From contig NZ_JACBYI010000015.1 in assembly GCF_019352175.1 (NCBI RefSeq), positions 62,001 to 126,000 of the forward strand: a stretch of 64,000 bases of DNA. Direction: 5' to 3'. The stretch comes from Paenibacillus sp. S150 (lineage in GTDB: Bacteria > Bacillota > Bacilli > Paenibacillales > Paenibacillaceae). Positions 17,360 through 30,418 of this stretch are shown piece by piece; position 1 is the stretch's first letter; each line of letters begins with the position of its first letter. The notes under the pieces are model-generated. The model had not been told where the DNA came from and did not search any database. It worked only from the letters and a program-made list of their open reading frames with translations. A program made the position numbers and the translations under genes.

Positions 17360-18883
17360 TTAGGACAGCGGGCTGATTTGTCCGGCTCCCTCTTGCTGCA
17401 GTCTTCGCTTAGTCCGCCTCACCAGAAGGTTGGAAATTACGACCATTAACACGGATAGCATCAGAAAAGTCAGCGCTAAAGGGCGGGTAAAGAAAATGGA
17501 AAAGCTGTCCGCTGACATAGCCATTGATTGGGTAAAAGACTGTTCCAGCATAGGTCCGAGAATTAAACAGAGCACCAGCGGCATAACCGGCCAGTCAAAT
17601 TTATACAGAAAATATCCGAGAAATCCAAACAGGACCGCCACTACCACGTCGAAAAGGCTGTTGCGCACCGAGTAGGCCCCAATCACGCTGAGCATTAAAA
17701 TGACCGGTGCCATAATCCCGAAGGGAACTGCTGTCAGTCTCGCCCATAAGCCAACCAGCGGCAGGTTAAGCACCAGCAAAGCAATGTTGCCGATGACCAT
17801 ACTGGCGATTACCGTCCAGACAAAGCCCCCTTGCTGCTCAAACAGCAGCGGACCCGGCTGTACGCCATAAATCATAAGTCCGGCCAAAAGAACTGCCAGA
17901 GGAGGCGAGGCTGGAATTCCAAGCGAAAACAATGGAATAAAGCCTGCCGAGCTGGTTGCATTGTTGGCCGCTTCCGGTGCGGCTACCCCTTCCATGGCCC
18001 CTTTGCCGAACAAATGGCGGCGCCTGGAGAACCTTTTAACCACATCGTAGGACAAAAAGGACGTAACAGCAGCGGAGCAGCCCGGCAGGAGCCCCATCAC
18101 AAACCCGATAAGGCTCCCGGCGGCAATCGCCCCGGAGCTTTGCTTCAAATCGCTGCGGCTTGGGTACACGCTGCCAATCCGATCGGCAGGGACGGGGGGC
18201 TGCCTTTCTCCAATGCTCTTCAGGACTTCAGTAATGGCAAACAGGCCGATGATGATGCTTATCATTTCAAAGCCGCCTGACAGTGCAGGAACTCCGAATT
18301 GAAAACGGAACAGCCCGCTGGATGTTCCGAGCCCGGCCAATGAGAGCACAAAGCCGGAAAGACCCATAATGGCCGCCTTAATCATCGAACCGCCGGTCAG
18401 GCCTGATGTAACGGTCAACGCCAGCAGCATCACGGCGAAGAGCTCCGGAGGCCCGAATTTGATCGCCTGCTCAGCCAGAAAAGGTGCAAAAAACACCAGT
18501 CCTGCGAGTCCTAGCATCCCCGCTGCGAAGGAGGAGATAGCGGCAATTCCCAGGGCCGGCCCGCCCCTTCCCTGACGGGCCAGCGGATAACCGTCCAGAC
18601 AGGTCGGTACGGACGATGCTTCTCCGGGAATATTAAGCAAAATTGCGGTGGTCGAGCCTCCGTACATAGAGCCGTAGTAGATGCCTGCCAGCATGATAAT
18701 AGCTTGCGAAGGTTCCAAAGCCGCGGTTACCGGAAGCAATATGGCAATCGCCGAAGTTGGGCCCAGACCGGGCAGTACACCCACGAATGTGCCTATCAGC
18801 GCTCCCAGTACGGCCATGAGCACATTAAAGGGAGTAATGGCGGAAACGAAGCCATATCCCAGCGAAACGGCTGAGTCTAGCAT
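17360..18883 (-). CDS. tctA: Tripartite tricarboxylate transporter large membrane subunit
   Basis: The ATG at 18883 has a GAGGGGG site. A 20-codon-longer reading would overlap tctB and adds a Cys-rich segment unlike the family. The 507-aa product has about 12 membrane segments and the TctA hallmarks GVLPGLGPTSAIAILLP (about residue 27) and a second glycine-rich repeat VMGLLPGCSAAVTSFLSYD (about 260). It is the sodium-coupled transport subunit, working with TctB and the TctC receptor encoded on either side. Confidence 0.93.
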   Translation of the reverse strand: MLDSAVSLGYGFVSAITPFNVLMAVLGALIGTFVGVLPGLGPTSAIAILLPVTAALEPSQAIIMLAGIYYGSMYGGSTTAILLNIPGEASSVPTCLDGYPLARQGRGGPALGIAAISSFAAGMLGLAGLVFFAPFLAEQAIKFGPPELFAVMLLALTVTSGLTGGSMIKAAIMGLSGFVLSLAGLGTSSGLFRFQFGVPALSGGFEMISIIIGLFAITEVLKSIGERQPPVPADRIGSVYPSRSDLKQSSGAIAAGSLIGFVMGLLPGCSAAVTSFLSYDVVKRFSRRRHLFGKGAMEGVAAPEAANNATSSAGFIPLFSLGIPASPPLAVLLAGLMIYGVQPGPLLFEQQGGFVWTVIASMVIGNIALLVLNLPLVGLWARLTAVPFGIMAPVILMLSVIGAYSVRNSLFDVVVAVLFGFLGYFLYKFDWPVMPLVLCLILGPMLEQSFTQSMAMSADSFSIFFTRPLALTFLMLSVLMVVISNLLVRRTKRRLQQEGAGQISPLS

Positions 18884-18893
18884 AGCGGCCCCC

Positions 18894-19367
18894 TCACAGC
18901 AGCCATCTGCCGGACGGCAGGGGAGCATGCAGCCATTGCACAAAGATCAAGTACAAGGATACCGTCAAAATAAGTGCCGCCGCCAATGAAGAATACCAAC
19001 GGAACAACCCGATTCCTTTGAACAGAATCACCGAGGCGGCGAGTGTAGCCATTAGATAGCCTGTCCATTGAATAAGAGCAATGTAAAAAAGGAGAATAAC
19101 GGGCACCGCGAAAATAAGTACCGGCGTTCTGGGGGATGACTCGGTATCTTTACCCGCTTCGGGATGGTTACCGGCAGAACGATCACCTCGAAACGCCAAA
19201 ATGAGTCCGAAAACAAGAAGTCCGCTTCCCACCACAAATGGAAAGAGATGATCACCGTTCAGCATAGCCATGCGGTATGGAAAAAGCCTGATAGCCTCCG
19301 CAATGGACGCTGAGCCGATGAGAATGGCAGCGGCTGCTCCTGTCCGGTCAGCTAATTTTACTTTCAT
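18894..19367 (-). CDS. tctB: Tripartite tricarboxylate transporter small membrane subunit
   Basis: The ATG at 19367 follows AGGCGGG at normal distance, making a 157-aa protein with four predicted membrane segments, the usual TctB size and shape. It is the first gene of tctB-tctA-tctC-dehydrogenase. TctB sequences vary greatly, and the assignment rests on topology and its place 10 nt before tctA. No regulator gene is adjacent. Confidence 0.82.
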   Translation of the reverse strand: MKVKLADRTGAAAAILIGSASIAEAIRLFPYRMAMLNGDHLFPFVVGSGLLVFGLILAFRGDRSAGNHPEAGKDTESSPRTPVLIFAVPVILLFYIALIQWTGYLMATLAASVILFKGIGLFRWYSSLAAALILTVSLYLIFVQWLHAPLPSGRWLL

Positions 19368-19463
19368 TTGTATCCCGCCTTTGCGCAATATCATTTTAGA
19401 GCTCCAGATTCATTGAATCATTTTTCACTTATAATTCCGATAGTTTAAATGAGCTTTATGGAG

Positions 19464-19493
19464 ATATTATCAAAAGCCTTTATCAAAAGTCAA
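19464..19493 (-). promoter_or_regulatory. Promoter of the tct operon with a direct repeat
   Basis: On the minus strand TTGACT (19493-19488), an 18-nt spacer and TAATAT (19469-19464) form a sigma-A promoter. The spacer region contains CTTTTGATAA twice, 13 nt apart (19480-19489 and 19467-19476), a possible regulator site overlapping both boxes. Confidence 0.5.
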
Positions 19494-19587
19494 CGCTATT
19501 TTAGTGAAGTTTTTGATTATCAGGAAAGCGCTGGCGTTCGCCCATCAGCTCCTGAAGATTAAATTTGACCATTCGCGGCTGTATTTT

Positions 19588-19622
19588 AAAACGGGTTAAC
19601 AGAATTTTTCTGTATCCGTTTT
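19588..19622. repeat. Inverted repeat between tctB and the glycosyltransferase gene
   Basis: AAAACGG...ACAGAA pairs with TTCTGT...CCGTTTT with a small internal loop. It sits between two divergent genes, so it is more likely regulatory than a terminator. Nothing else but promoter-like AT-rich sequence is visible in 19494-19732. Confidence 0.35.
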
Positions 19623-19732
19623 CACTCATTTGTAGCTTAATGTTGAAGTTTGACTTAAAATGTATAGAATTTGTTTAGAGCAACGTGATATATTGTGATA
19701 AATATTATATCTTCCTTGATTGGAGGGCTTGA

Positions 19733-23571
<3,839 letters not shown>

Positions 23572-23830
23572 AACCTGCAATTCAATGCTATGCCTGAATT
23601 AAGAAGAAACGGCTACGCCGTCCTTGACCGGGCAGCGCAGCGGTTTGCATTTCAGGTGTAAGGCTGGCTGCTGAAGCCAGGTGGAAAGGTCACTTCATAT
23701 TTCCCCAGCCGCTTTTTCGCAAGGTCTTAGAGGGAAAAAAGGACCCCTAATCGATCCGGTTCTCTCCCTTACAGAGGAATACGCCTGCATTAAGATGGAA
23801 CTTGAACCATTCATCCAAAGGGCAGCCATT

Positions 23831-24018
23831 TTAGTGGTAAAAAGGATAACTAATCCACCGCATTCCGATCTTGGATCATTCCTAGTGGGAAAAAGTACAC
23901 CTAATCCGGCTGAAATCAGCCATTTGGGGGGAGCGGGCCTCCATTAGGTGTACAAAATCCCACTAAAGCCCGTTCAAGCCAGAATTCCAGCCCATTAGTG
24001 TTACTTTTTACACTTCGC
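23831..24018. repeat. Dispersed palindromic element, family 1, copy B
   Basis: Direct motif copies start at 23833 and 23884 (AGTGGGAAAAAGTACACCTA) and inverted copies end the block at 23943-23966 and 23995-24012. The tail TTTTTACACTTCGCTTTC is shared with copy C near 34050. It lies in the 943-nt gap between the collagen-like gene and alpha-galactosidase. The rest of that gap holds only the hairpin at 24249-24298 and no convincing gene. Confidence 0.7.
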
Positions 24019-24248
24019 TTTCGTTCCTTATGAACCTCCTTGCTTTTCATCACCTTGTTCAGGCTCTCCGGTTCCATTCATCCTGAATTCCGTAGAGCTT
24101 TGTTAGATGATTTGTGGATACTTACTTTCGAAATTCAGGATAAAATCTTATATTTCAAGCAAAGCCGTCTTAATCGTCCTTAGAGGCAAAGCGGCGGCTG
24201 TTCAGGAGAAAGATACTTTATCAAGTGAACTCTATATTGATATCCTTT

Positions 24249-24298
24249 AAAAAGGCTGTTCCGTGCATCATTGCATGTGGACAGCCTTTGTTCATTTT
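24249..24298. terminator. Hairpin terminator upstream of the alpha-galactosidase gene
   Basis: AAAGGCTGT (24251-24259) pairs with ACAGCCTTT (24281-24289), with a further short stem inside the loop. T-rich sequence follows on both strands. It separates the surface-protein unit from the alpha-galactosidase gene. Confidence 0.6.
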
Positions 24299-24514
24299 AC
24301 GGCCTCCTGAGTGGTGATGCGGTCAAATTACCGGCACATTATAGCGACACTTGTTGCATTCCCGTAACAATGACCACAGACAGCGGCCATCAAAGATAAT
24401 ACATTCGTCCATATGGAATCTGCTTTTCTCCATACGCTTGGCCGCGAAACAGACTTATAATGAGGCTGTCTCTCTATTTCACGCTTTCACTGCATATTCT
24501 AGGAGGTTGTTTCC

Positions 24515-26707
24515 TTGTCCATTATTTACGATGCCGAACAGCAAATTTTTCATCTGCAGACTGCAAATACCAGCTATGTATTCGGTCTTGCCCGCGGTTC
24601 CTACCCCGTGCATCTGCACTGGGGCCGAAAAATCCGCGGTTCCGCCATTTCCGACCTGTTTGGTCCCGGAGCTATGGGCTTCAGCAGCACCGTTGATCCC
24701 CAAGAACCCGCATTCTCCCTTGACACGCTTCCCCAGGAATATCCCGGGTATGGCTCAGGGGATTTCCGGGAGCCTGCTTACGAGGCCGAGCTTCCGAACG
24801 GCACAACCGTTACGGAGCTGACCTATATATCCCATAGCATTATCCAAGGAAAACCTCCACTGGAAGGGCTGCCTGCCGTATACGCCGAAAGCGGCGACGG
24901 GGCCGAAACACTGCAGCTTGTGCTGGAAGATGCCGCAGCAGGCCTGCGCGCTGAGCTGTCCTATACGGTAATGAACGGCTTCGACGCCATTATCCGCTCG
25001 ACCCGCCTGATCAATACCGGAAGCGCTGCATTGAAGCTGAACCGTGCCTTGTCGGCAGCGCTCGACTTCCCGCATGACAACTACGAGCTGGTTCAGCTGT
25101 CCGGCTCATGGGCCCGGGAACGCCACCTGGTCCGTGCTCCACTGCATAATGGGCGGCAGGGCATTGACAGCAAACGCGGGGCCAGCAGCCATCAGCAGAA
25201 TCCGTTCCTTGCCCTGCTCTCTCCCCGGACCGGAGAGGATAGCGGAGAGGCTTACGGCTTCAGCCTGGTCTACAGCGGCAGCTTCAGTGCCAATGCCGAT
25301 GTGGACCAATACGGAACTACACGCGTCACTATGGGCATCAATCCGTTCGGCTTCCGCTGGCTGCTTGCTCCCGGCGGTAGCTTTCAGACGCCGGAAGCCG
25401 TGCTGGTCTACTCCGGCCAGGGGATCGGCGGCATGTCCCGCATATACCACCGGCTGTATCGGACACGACTGGCGCGGGGGCTCTACCGTGATGAGCCCCG
25501 CCCGGTGCTGATCAACAACTGGGAAGCCACCTACTTCAACTTCGATGCGGACAAAATCGTAGATATCGCCCGGGCCGGCAAAGTGCTCGGCATCGAGCTG
25601 TTCGTCCTTGACGACGGCTGGTTCGGCCGCCGCGACGACGACACCACCTCACTGGGAGACTGGTTCGTCGATACCCGCAAGCTGCCGCACGGTCTGCCCG
25701 ATCTGGTAGAACGGGTCAAGGAACTCGGCATGCAGTTCGGCCTCTGGTTCGAGCCTGAGATGGTGTCCCCGGACAGCGAGCTGTACCGCGCCCATCCCGA
25801 CTGGTGCCTGCATGTGCAAGGCCGCAGACGCAGTCAGGCCCGCAACCAGCTGATCCTGGATCTCTCGCGGCAGGAGGTATGCGATTATATTATTGATGCA
25901 GTCGGAAGTGTGCTGGCCGCGGCTCCGATTACCTATGTCAAATGGGATATGAACCGCCATATGACCGAGATCGGCTCTGCGGCCCTGCCGCCCGAACGCC
26001 AGGGAGAAACAGCCCACCGCTATATGCTGGGGCTGTACCGGGTTATGGAGGAAATCACCTCGAAATTTCCGCATGTGCTGTTCGAAAGCTGCTCCGGCGG
26101 CGGCGGCAGATTCGATCCGGGCATTCTCCATTACATGCCTCAGACCTGGACGAGCGATGACACCGATGCGGTGGAACGCCTCAAAATCCAGTACGGCACC
26201 AGTATCGTATACCCGGCCAGCAGCATGGGCTCCCATATTTCGGCTGTGCCGAACCATCAGGTTCACCGCAGCACCCCGCTCTCGATGCGCGGAGATGTTG
26301 CGATGTCCGGCAATTTCGGGTATGAGCTGGACCTGACCCGCTTCACGCCGGAGGAACAGGCCGAAGCCGCAGCCCAGGTCGCCTTTTATAAGGAAATCCG
26401 TTCCCTTGTCCAGCAGGGCGACATGTACCGGCTTCTCTCGCCGTTCGAGGGCAATGAAACAGCCTGGATGTTCGTGGCGGAAGACCGCTCCGAGGCACTG
26501 GCCGGCTACTTCCGCGTGCTGGCCGGACCGAACGAGAGCCGCCCGCGTCTTCGGCTCCAGGGCCTTGACCCGGAGAAGGACTACGTACTCCAGGAAACCG
26601 GCGCCGTATACGGCGGCGACCGGCTGATGTATGCCGGGCTGCTCCTGCCAGAGCTGCACGGTGATTTCCAGAGCAAGCTGTTCCATTTCGTCGCGGTGGC
26701 GGAATAG
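24515..26707 (+). CDS. Family GH36 alpha-galactosidase
   Basis: This 730-aa enzyme starts at a TTG eight bases after AGGAGGT. It has an N-terminal beta-sandwich (to about 330), a (beta/alpha)8 catalytic domain with LINNWEATYFNFD and FVLDDGWFG, and a C-terminal sheet. The nucleophile is Asp478 in KWDMN and the acid/base is Asp548 in WTSDDTD, the same numbering as in Geobacillus AgaA/AgaB. It cleaves terminal alpha-1,6-galactose from melibiose, raffinose and galactomannan fragments. There is no signal peptide, so it acts on imported sugars. It stands alone with its own terminator; no transporter is adjacent. Confidence 0.95.
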   Translation: MSIIYDAEQQIFHLQTANTSYVFGLARGSYPVHLHWGRKIRGSAISDLFGPGAMGFSSTVDPQEPAFSLDTLPQEYPGYGSGDFREPAYEAELPNGTTVTELTYISHSIIQGKPPLEGLPAVYAESGDGAETLQLVLEDAAAGLRAELSYTVMNGFDAIIRSTRLINTGSAALKLNRALSAALDFPHDNYELVQLSGSWARERHLVRAPLHNGRQGIDSKRGASSHQQNPFLALLSPRTGEDSGEAYGFSLVYSGSFSANADVDQYGTTRVTMGINPFGFRWLLAPGGSFQTPEAVLVYSGQGIGGMSRIYHRLYRTRLARGLYRDEPRPVLINNWEATYFNFDADKIVDIARAGKVLGIELFVLDDGWFGRRDDDTTSLGDWFVDTRKLPHGLPDLVERVKELGMQFGLWFEPEMVSPDSELYRAHPDWCLHVQGRRRSQARNQLILDLSRQEVCDYIIDAVGSVLAAAPITYVKWDMNRHMTEIGSAALPPERQGETAHRYMLGLYRVMEEITSKFPHVLFESCSGGGGRFDPGILHYMPQTWTSDDTDAVERLKIQYGTSIVYPASSMGSHISAVPNHQVHRSTPLSMRGDVAMSGNFGYELDLTRFTPEEQAEAAAQVAFYKEIRSLVQQGDMYRLLSPFEGNETAWMFVAEDRSEALAGYFRVLAGPNESRPRLRLQGLDPEKDYVLQETGAVYGGDRLMYAGLLLPELHGDFQSKLFHFVAVAE

Positions 26708-26721
26708 CAGCTATATCATCA

Positions 26722-26764
26722 GAAACGGACACCACCCTTAACCAAGGGGCGGTGTCCGTTTGTG
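26722..26764 (+). terminator. Terminator of the alpha-galactosidase gene
   Basis: AACGGACACC (26724-26733) and GGTGTCCGTT (26751-26760) form a perfect 10-bp stem with an inner CCCTT/AAGGG pairing. It starts 16 nt after the stop codon. The T-tract is short. Confidence 0.75.
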
Positions 26765-26792
26765 GCTGGACTAATAAAGGAGGCTTCGTTAC

Positions 26793-26866
26793 ATGAATGT
26801 ATTTTCTGCAATAGATTTGCCAGTTTTCGGGGACGAATCGCATTCTGCTGTATTTTGTGCAACAGA
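26793..26866. repeat. Dispersed repeat family 2, two inverted units
   Basis: Two copies of CTATTGCA-type motif are present on the minus strand, 26793-26815 and 26845-26866, 52 nt apart. They match the three units at 12549-12683. They lie between the convergent alpha-galactosidase and EamA transporter genes. Confidence 0.6.
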
Positions 26867-26967
26867 AATCGGGATTTCGGGTCAACATGCCCTTCTCTTA
26901 ACCGGACGCTATTCCGGCCTGTCCTAAGCGTATCAAACTTGCCTGGACCCCTTCCGCTAAGGAGCTT

Positions 26968-27939
26968 TCAGTGCACCGACGGCTGTCTGCTTGGTATATC
27001 AAGCGCTGCTTGAGTTGTGCGCCGCTGCGGCTTGCCGCGGAAAATAGTTACCAAAACCACGGCAGCTATAATAATCACGGCGGCAAGCAGTGTATTTACT
27101 GTAAGCTTCTCCCCCACCATAGCCCAGCCAAGGAACACGGCGACAACCGGATTGACGAAGGCATAGGTTGATACCAGCGAAGAATCGGCATTCTTGAGTA
27201 GCCAGATATACGCTGTATATCCGATAATGGAGCCAAAGATAACCAGATAACCCAGTGCAGCATAGGAACGGAGGGAGATTCCGGGGACATCCAGCTTCGA
27301 CCAGTCTCCAGTGAAATAGGAAAATGCAATCAGAAGCACACCGCCCGTCAGCATCTGCGCCGCCGTTGACATCAGCGGAGAATCCGGCATCCTTGCGCTG
27401 CGAGAATACATGGAACCTGCTGCCCAGCTCAGTGATGCTGCCAGCAAAGTGATAATGCCGATCAGATCGGCAGCCGTGCCGCTCTCACCCCGCCCCGGCT
27501 GGAAGACCAGCACGGCGATGCCCAGCAGACCAAGGATAATTCCGGCAATGACGCCGGTATTGGGGCGTTTGCCGCCGCGGCCGAACCAGCTAAACAGCAT
27601 CATCCAGACGGGAACAGCGGCAACGATCAATGATGCAATAGATGAGGATACCCGTTGCTCCGACCAGGCAACCAGACCGTTGCCGCCGAGCAGCAGCAGC
27701 GCGCCGACGATAGCCGAAGACCTCCACTGGTGTCCTGCCGGACGTTTGGCGCCGCTTAATCTGGAGATCACATACAGAACCGCTCCCGCTGTAAAGAAGC
27801 GCACCCCTGCCATAAGAAAGGGCGGCATCGTTTCGATAGCGACCTTCATGCCGGCATAGGTGCCACCCCAAAATAAATATACCGACAACAATGCAATGCC
27901 GACCACATACACCGAATTTACTTTGGCCTTCTGCTTCAT
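26968..27939 (-). CDS. EamA/DMT-family transporter
   Basis: The ATG at 27939 has GAGAGG nine bases before it; the GTG three codons upstream would touch that site. The 323-aa product has ten hydrophobic segments in two EamA repeats (about 10-145 and 160-300), with the usual FWGGTYAGMK motif near residue 25 and family features such as VWMMLFSWF. Members export amino acids, metabolites or drugs. An Lrp/AsnC-type regulator is encoded just upstream on the same strand, which points to amino-acid export under Lrp control. The substrate is unknown. Confidence 0.87.
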   Translation of the reverse strand: MKQKAKVNSVYVVGIALLSVYLFWGGTYAGMKVAIETMPPFLMAGVRFFTAGAVLYVISRLSGAKRPAGHQWRSSAIVGALLLLGGNGLVAWSEQRVSSSIASLIVAAVPVWMMLFSWFGRGGKRPNTGVIAGIILGLLGIAVLVFQPGRGESGTAADLIGIITLLAASLSWAAGSMYSRSARMPDSPLMSTAAQMLTGGVLLIAFSYFTGDWSKLDVPGISLRSYAALGYLVIFGSIIGYTAYIWLLKNADSSLVSTYAFVNPVVAVFLGWAMVGEKLTVNTLLAAVIIIAAVVLVTIFRGKPQRRTTQAALDIPSRQPSVH

Positions 27940-27991
27940 GCTGCACACCCTCTCTTGAAAAATATGTACATCTGCAAGACTTCACCGTCGG

Positions 27992-28444
27992 CTATACTCC
28001 CTTTATGCCATCTTCATACATAGTAGATAAAATAAAAGTAGTCGAGGTTTCCTTAATATCCGGTATCCGGAGAATTTCATCCAGCAGCAGGGTAAGCTGG
28101 TCGGGTGAGGCCACCCTCACCTTAAGCAGCATGCACCACTCTCCAGCCAGCCGCTGGCACTCTATAATGCTCACTCCCGGGATCTGAATGCTGATGATCT
28201 TGCCTGCCGCTTCCTTGAAGCCCTGGCTGACAACCTTTACGGAGATCATGACTTTAATTTTCTGATCCAGCTTGCTCCAGTCCACAATTCCTCTGTAGCC
28301 TTTGATCACTCCGCTCTTCTCCAGCTTGCCCACCCTTTGATGGACCGATGGCCGCGAGATATGCAGCAGCTTGCCGATCTCTTCATGGGGCAGTCTCCCG
28401 TTTTCCTCCAGCAGCTTTAGAATTTTGATATCCAGTTCGTCCAT
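27992..28444 (-). CDS. Lrp/AsnC-family transcriptional regulator
   Basis: The 150-aa protein starts with the Lrp helix-turn-helix (MDELDIKILKLLEENGR, then ISRPSVHQRVGKLE at about 29-42). It continues with a RAM ligand-binding domain with the pattern VSIIECQRLAGEWCMLLKV. Such regulators form octamers and respond to amino acids. It is encoded 52 nt before the EamA transporter on the same strand, and the two probably form one unit in which the regulator controls the exporter. Confidence 0.88.
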   Translation of the reverse strand: MDELDIKILKLLEENGRLPHEEIGKLLHISRPSVHQRVGKLEKSGVIKGYRGIVDWSKLDQKIKVMISVKVVSQGFKEAAGKIISIQIPGVSIIECQRLAGEWCMLLKVRVASPDQLTLLLDEILRIPDIKETSTTFILSTMYEDGIKGV

Positions 28445-28716
28445 AGGACCGCCTCCTGGGCAAATTATAGCATGATTTGTTCAGATAATAACTAATCGTT
28501 ACAGTAATAATCAAAATTCAAACGAATCGTGACAAAAATAAGATTTTTTCTTCTAAATCGTAATATTCCAATCTAAATCAGTCTTCAAAATAACGATTCG
28601 TAGGCTTGCTTTTACGCGCAAAAACCCCTCAAACCGCGGCTGCCGGCAAGTGAAGCTGACTTATGCCGCTGTCTGAGCAGGGTAGAGATAAGCTGAGTCC
28701 GCGCTGCTGCCAGCGG

Positions 28717-29277
28717 TTAGCCCCTGCCCGGCAGCCCGCCGAAAAGCTCCCCTTCCTCCAATCCCGATACAAAACGCTGCAGCCAGGCATAATATTCTAC
28801 CGCATGCTGCAGCTTGTCCAAATCTCTGACGCAGGCCTGCCGCTCCTCTTCGGGAGTGTCCGCCGCCTGGGTTAGAGCCTCCAGTTCAGGGATTGCCGCG
28901 CCCATCGCCTCCTGCATCACATCAATCTCCCGCTGGAGCTTCAGGGTGAAAAAGTTCCTGAACGCCTGAAAGAAATCCGTTTCCGCCGCATACAGCTCCT
29001 TCCGCTCGCGCTTCTCATCCAGCTTGGTCACCATTCGGGAGGCGATCAGCGAGCGGACACCGTAGCTCATATTGCTTTTGCTCATATTCATAACCTGCTT
29101 CATTTCTTCGAGAGTCATTGGCTTGTCTTCAAAAAACATGATGCCGTAGAGCTGCCCGAAGGAATAATTCGCTCCATATAAGTCCATCGTCTGCGCTATC
29201 GCATCAATCACCCCGCGCAGCAGCAGCTCCCGCGGAGATAAATGCTGGTTGTCCTCGCCAAATACGGCCTGCTTCAT
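28717..29277 (-). CDS. GbsR/MarR-type transcriptional regulator
   Basis: The ATG at 29277 follows GAAGGTG at seven bases; a longer reading from 29325 has no ribosome site. The 186-aa protein has a winged helix (YGIMFFEDKPMTLEEMKQ and MSKSNMSYGVRSL at about 45-85) and a helical C-terminus, the pattern of GbsR-like repressors. In B. subtilis GbsR senses choline and controls glycine betaine genes. Here it is divergent from a Ugp-like importer, so it may control that operon. The 196-nt intergenic region contains an inverted repeat at 29433-29450. Confidence 0.75.
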   Translation of the reverse strand: MKQAVFGEDNQHLSPRELLLRGVIDAIAQTMDLYGANYSFGQLYGIMFFEDKPMTLEEMKQVMNMSKSNMSYGVRSLIASRMVTKLDEKRERKELYAAETDFFQAFRNFFTLKLQREIDVMQEAMGAAIPELEALTQAADTPEEERQACVRDLDKLQHAVEYYAWLQRFVSGLEEGELFGGLPGRG

Positions 29278-29432
29278 TCGCTGCACCTTCACTCTAATTA
29301 GAATTGTTCCCTTAACATTACACAAAACTGAAGCTTCGCGGCAAAGTTTCTACAAATTTTACACAATTTCCGAACGATATTTACGTCTGCTTGACCATAG
29401 GGCCGCTTCATGAGTGTACAATTTTTTTTGAA

Positions 29433-29450
29433 CAGAGAAGCTTTCCTCTG
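29433..29450. promoter_or_regulatory. Inverted repeat between gbsR-like gene and importer
   Basis: CAGAG-AAGCTTTC-CTCTG lies 24 nt before the importer start and in the divergent control region. It is a candidate operator for the GbsR-type regulator. Confidence 0.35.
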
Positions 29451-29473
29451 AATTATACCGCAACACAAAGAAG

Positions 29474-30379
29474 ATGGAATGGGGTATCGGAACAAAAATG
29501 ACACGCTCAAAGGTTATAAGCGGCTTGAAGCCCGTGCTGTTCACGCTGCCGGCAATGGTACCGTTCGTTCTGTTCTGGCTGGCGCCGCTGCTGTATGTGC
29601 TGTATCTCAGCTTCACGGAATGGGACTTTATGAGCCCGGAGAAAACCTTTGTCGGACTGCAAAATTATACCGATCTCTACAGCAATCCGGCCTTCTACAA
29701 AGCGCTGAGAGTTACTCTGCTCTTCTGTGCGGGAAGCGTGCTGCCGACCATCCTGCTTGGACTCGGGCTTGCCCTGCTGATGAACCGCAAGCTGAGAGGC
29801 TCCGCACTCTATCAGGTGCTGCTGTTCTCGCCATGGGTCACGCCGACCGTTGCCGTATCCATTGTCTGGTCGTGGATCTATGAGCCAGATGTCGGGCTTG
29901 CCAATACGGTGCTCGAGTTCCTGGGCATAGACAAAATCGGCTGGCTGCAGGACCCCAAATGGGCGCTGGCCGGAGTGCTGCTCGTGACGATCTGGAAGTC
30001 GGTGGGTTGGGCAATGATCTTTTATCTGGTGGCGCTCCGGAATGTCCCCTCCGATCTGCTCGAAGCCGGGGAGCTTGACGGGGCAAGCGCCGCGCAGAAG
30101 TTCCTTCGCATCACCCTGCCGCTGATCTCGCCGACCACTCTGTTTCTGTTCGTGGTGCAGATTATTCAGGCGCTTCAGGCTTACGATCAGATCAACGTGC
30201 TCACTCAAGGAGGCCCTTCCGGTTCCACCCGCACCCTGCTGTATCTGTATTATCAGTCCGCCTTCGAATCCTTCCAGATCGGAGAGGCTTCCACTGTAGC
30301 TGTCGTTCTGGTCTTCATCTGCATGCTGCTGTCGGTATTGTCATTCAGCGTCAGCAAGCGGACCACTCATTATCAATAA
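29474..30379 (+). CDS. Sugar/glycerol-phosphate-type ABC permease (UgpA/MalF-like)
   Basis: The product is 301 aa from the ATG at 29474, or 293 aa from 29498; neither has a strong ribosome site. It has six membrane segments and the permease EAA motif EAGELDGASAAQKFLRITLP near residue 200. It is the first gene of a unit encoding a second permease, a solute-binding protein, a HAD phosphatase and an SMR transporter. No ATPase is encoded, so it probably shares an MsmK-like ATPase. The substrate class (sugar or glycerol phosphate) is inferred from the family and from the phosphatases nearby. Confidence 0.88.
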   Translation: MEWGIGTKMTRSKVISGLKPVLFTLPAMVPFVLFWLAPLLYVLYLSFTEWDFMSPEKTFVGLQNYTDLYSNPAFYKALRVTLLFCAGSVLPTILLGLGLALLMNRKLRGSALYQVLLFSPWVTPTVAVSIVWSWIYEPDVGLANTVLEFLGIDKIGWLQDPKWALAGVLLVTIWKSVGWAMIFYLVALRNVPSDLLEAGELDGASAAQKFLRITLPLISPTTLFLFVVQIIQALQAYDQINVLTQGGPSGSTRTLLYLYYQSAFESFQIGEASTVAVVLVFICMLLSVLSFSVSKRTTHYQ

Positions 30380-30418
30380 TCTTATTCTTTTTCTTCTATA
30401 TAAAGGAGGTCTAGCCGC

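Noticed and set aside
23681..23947. 88-aa open frame after the collagen-like gene
   Set aside because: It spans half of the family 1 repeat block, has no ribosome site and no family pattern.
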